This document shows positions 15,205 through 17,158 of a DNA stretch of 17,158 nt, piece by piece. The translations under genes were made by a program, and so were the position numbers. The stretch comes from JAIBDK01 sp965261915. Its GTDB lineage: Bacteria > Pseudomonadota > Gammaproteobacteria > Arenicellales > Poriferihabitantaceae. The stretch is taken from positions 1 through 17,158 of the forward strand of contig CBDHDW010000003.1 of NCBI GenBank assembly GCA_965261915.1, read 5' to 3'. The first letter of the stretch is position 1. Every line of letters begins with the position of its first letter. The notes under the pieces were generated by a model. That model did no database searches, had not been told where the DNA came from, and worked only from the letters and a program-made list of their open reading frames with translations.

Positions 15205-16608
15205 CTAAATCATACGCTCAGCCCTACGTCCCTTAACTGGGTCAGCCGCTCGCTTTTTTAGAATAATCACACTTTCGCGCGTCATCGTTTTAGTTTTATC
15301 TCCAACGACATTTGTGGCACTAACCATTCTTGGCATTCGCTTGTTGGGGATATTACGATACATAATGGACTTTAATTCAATGCCGTTTTCTTCTACTAAT
15401 TCAGCTATGATTTGGTCAGTATGAAGCTTAACCCCTTTCACAATTCTGGAGGCCGTAACAAGTACAAAATAGCCACCAGATTTCAAGTAAAACTCGGATT
15501 TTATCAGCACTTTATCTAAGTCAATATAAAAAGAGAGGATGTCCTTAAGACGTTTTACCAACTTGGTTTTTTCTTTTCCCTCAGCTTCCACAATCATTGC
15601 ATTAAATTGGGTAATTACCCCACAAAGAGTGATCGATTTTTTTACAATTTCATCGTCAACGGATACTTGAATAGTTTTTCCACCCAGTAACTCAGTGTCC
15701 AAATGCGCTATAGATCGAGTTGGGTCTATTGGAGAAATAAGCCCTAACCATTGAGACGATAGTCGAGAAAATTGACCATAAGCCACAGTGGTTTTTGAAT
15801 CACCGTAGGGAGGGGATGTAACAATAAGATCAACGGACCCTTTTTTAATTGTTTTTTGAAATTCAGTAGATGAACCATTCAAAACCACACAGCTGGGTTT
15901 TTTGCGGTCTTTGAAAAAAGTAGCATAGGTAGCAGAACTATTGATGTTGTATTGAACTGCCTTGTGAAAATAATCCCAAACAAATTCATGGGTAATATTT
16001 CGTTCTAACTTTTTTAGATCGCGGTGCATTTTAAAGCCAGAGTGCTTGCAGTTAGAAATCTCTCGTAAGATTTTACTAAAGGCCACCAAAAAAAAATTAC
16101 GGATATGTTCATCGGCCTGTTCGGAAATTAAATATGATAACTTCGAAAGATGAACTATTGCGGTACTTGAATACCAGAATTCAATGTTTGGAAATGACAT
16201 ATTTTTGAATTTTAGGTCAGTATTTTTGTAATTATCTTCTATAATTTTAAATTGATCAGTTAGTTGAGTTTGATCGTAAATGGTTGTTTTTACTTTTGCA
16301 ATCAGGTTGGCTAGAGGGTTTAATTCAATACCTATTGATCGTCTATTTAGGAGCGTGCACTCAACGCTAGTTGTTCCTGAACCATTAAAAATATCGAGAA
16401 CCAAATCGCCCTCACTAGAATATTGAGAAACTACCTTACGTACTAATTGAGGAATAAAGATAGCTGGGTAATTATGAAGGCGATGCGTGTATGTCTTTGT
16501 TTCACACTTGGCAAAATCCCAGTTTTCAATCCATGACCTCACATCATTTTCAATACTGTACTGGTTTTCGTCGGCAACCCATTCTGATATTTTTAATATT
16601 TCTGACAA
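15205..16608 (-). CDS. Type II DNA methyltransferase, third copy
   Basis: Translation identical to 1028-2431, with both catalytic motifs and the TTG start at 16608 after AAGGAG. The sequence has returned to full agreement with the other copies here, just after the error-rich stretch that ends at 15181. Confidence 0.9.
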   Translation of the reverse strand: MSEILKISEWVADENQYSIENDVRSWIENWDFAKCETKTYTHRLHNYPAIFIPQLVRKVVSQYSSEGDLVLDIFNGSGTTSVECTLLNRRSIGIELNPLANLIAKVKTTIYDQTQLTDQFKIIEDNYKNTDLKFKNMSFPNIEFWYSSTAIVHLSKLSYLISEQADEHIRNFFLVAFSKILREISNCKHSGFKMHRDLKKLERNITHEFVWDYFHKAVQYNINSSATYATFFKDRKKPSCVVLNGSSTEFQKTIKKGSVDLIVTSPPYGDSKTTVAYGQFSRLSSQWLGLISPIDPTRSIAHLDTELLGGKTIQVSVDDEIVKKSITLCGVITQFNAMIVEAEGKEKTKLVKRLKDILSFYIDLDKVLIKSEFYLKSGGYFVLVTASRIVKGVKLHTDQIIAELVEENGIELKSIMYRNIPNKRMPRMVSATNVVGDKTKTMTRESVIILKKRAADPVKGRRAERMI

Positions 16609-16614
16609 AATCAA

Positions 16615-16711
16615 CTCCTTATTTTACCTGTTTTTAGTCACCCATACATGACACCAACCAGTATCTAATTGGTTATCCTAACATTATCAACTGTAAAAGG
16701 AATTAACCATA
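16615..16711. promoter_or_regulatory. Divergent promoter/operator region, third copy
   Basis: Same as 2438-2534; the candidate operator inverted repeat is at 16656-16674. Confidence 0.48.
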
Positions 16712-16951
16712 ATGAGTAAAAAAAGCACAACAACACCCTTACAAAAAATGATTGTCAATAATGTGCGTCGTTTCCGTCGTGATAAAGGCTGGGAACAAGT
16801 CGATCTAGCAGCTGCTATTGAGGTTAGCCGATCACATATATCCAACATAGAAGCTGGTAATGGCTGCTACTCAATAAAACGGCTCGAAAAAATAGCAGAG
16901 GTATTCAACTGTCACCCCCGCGATTTTTTCAACAAAATTGGAGAAGGGTAA
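16712..16951 (+). CDS. Restriction-modification controller (C) protein, third copy
   Basis: 79 residues, identical to 2535-2774, an Xre-type helix-turn-helix regulator overlapping the endonuclease start at 16951. Confidence 0.87.
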   Translation: MSKKSTTTPLQKMIVNNVRRFRRDKGWEQVDLAAAIEVSRSHISNIEAGNGCYSIKRLEKIAEVFNCHPRDFFNKIGEG

Positions 16952-17158
16952 TGAACGAGAGAAAATTATTTATAAAGGCTTTTAAGGAAGTCAAAAGTAT
17001 AGGTTTTATGCAAACGAATCGAACGGGAAACACTGGAATTGGAAAAACGCTCGAAGACTGCATGAATGTAAAGGAAAATAATATAGATGCTCCTGATTTG
17101 CATGGTTTTGAGATCAAGAGCCAGAGGGCTCTTTCTGCCTCTTATGTGACTCTTTTCA
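16951..17158 (+). CDS. MvaI/BcnI-like restriction endonuclease, third copy, 5' part
   Basis: The window ends after 69 codons of this gene. The visible part includes the TGIGKTLED signature and the PD...EIK catalytic residues and agrees with the complete copies at 2774-3517 and 9992-10735. The truncation is only the window edge. Confidence 0.82.
   Translation, partial: MNERKLFIKAFKEVKSIGFMQTNRTGNTGIGKTLEDCMNVKENNIDAPDLHGFEIKSQRALSASYVTLF

Larger units (their letters stand above)
14175..17158. repeat. Third, partial copy of the unit
   Basis: Corresponds to bases 1-2981 of the first copy and stops inside the restriction endonuclease gene. Its first kilobase differs from the others by single-base insertions near 14675, 14806 and 14870-14872 and a G-to-A change at 15181. 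After 15181 I see no further difference, and the methyltransferase and controller translations are identical to the other copies. Confidence 0.92.

Noticed and set aside
1..17158. Tandem transposon or integrated element
   Set aside because: No transposase, integrase, terminal inverted repeats or target duplications seen; the unit carries its own replication origin.
1..17158. tRNA, rRNA or known riboswitch
   Set aside because: No cloverleaf-like or conserved RNA segment noticed in the short gene-free gaps.

Overview
The window is about 2.4 head-to-tail copies of one 7,218-bp unit: bases 1-7218, 7219-14174 (missing 262 bp near its end) and 14175-17158 (partial). Base 1 corresponds exactly to base 7219. 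The unit reads as a complete small circular plasmid, with replication, mobilization and cargo genes. The simplest explanation is a plasmid contig assembled round the circle more than twice; a real plasmid multimer is the alternative. All differences I could see between copies fall at 14121-15181: the 262-bp deletion, three single-base insertions that each double a neighbouring base, and one substitution. That clustering looks like poor consensus at an assembly seam. I found it by reading and by comparing translations, not by a full alignment.

Host: the backbone genes (RPA-type replication initiator, MobA/MobL relaxase, TraD-like small protein) and their moderately high GC suggest an alphaproteobacterium, possibly a Rhodobacteraceae-type bacterium. 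This is an inference from gene types and composition. No chromosomal gene is present to confirm it.

Layout of one unit, using first-copy coordinates. (1) A cargo gene for a DUF5677-like protein (only its 3' part at 1-943; whole copy at 6923-8161). (2) An AT-rich type II restriction-modification module at about 1028-3517: a TSPPY-type DNA methyltransferase on the minus strand, diverging from a controller (C) protein gene that overlaps an MvaI/BcnI-like restriction endonuclease gene. (3) A mobilization module at 3561-5596: minus-strand MobQ-type relaxase, an oriT-like hairpin region at about 4700-4780, then a TraD/MobC-like gene overlapping a coiled-coil membrane protein gene resembling MobB. 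(4) A replication module at 5597-6844: a perfect DnaA box, three 22-bp iterons plus one diverged copy, and repA. The DUF5677 gene follows repA by 78 bp, and the circle closes.

Together these describe a mobilizable but not self-transmissible plasmid. RepA and the iterons drive and limit replication. The Mob proteins would let the plasmid move using a helper's type IV secretion system. The restriction-modification cassette gives phage defence and, since no partition or toxin-antitoxin genes are seen, may stabilise the plasmid by killing cells that lose it. The AT-rich cassette differs clearly in composition from the backbone and was probably acquired. The least understood part is the DUF5677 protein. 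I see no clearly new system; the points most worth following are the DUF5677 cargo gene, the oriT hairpins and the status of the tandem structure.
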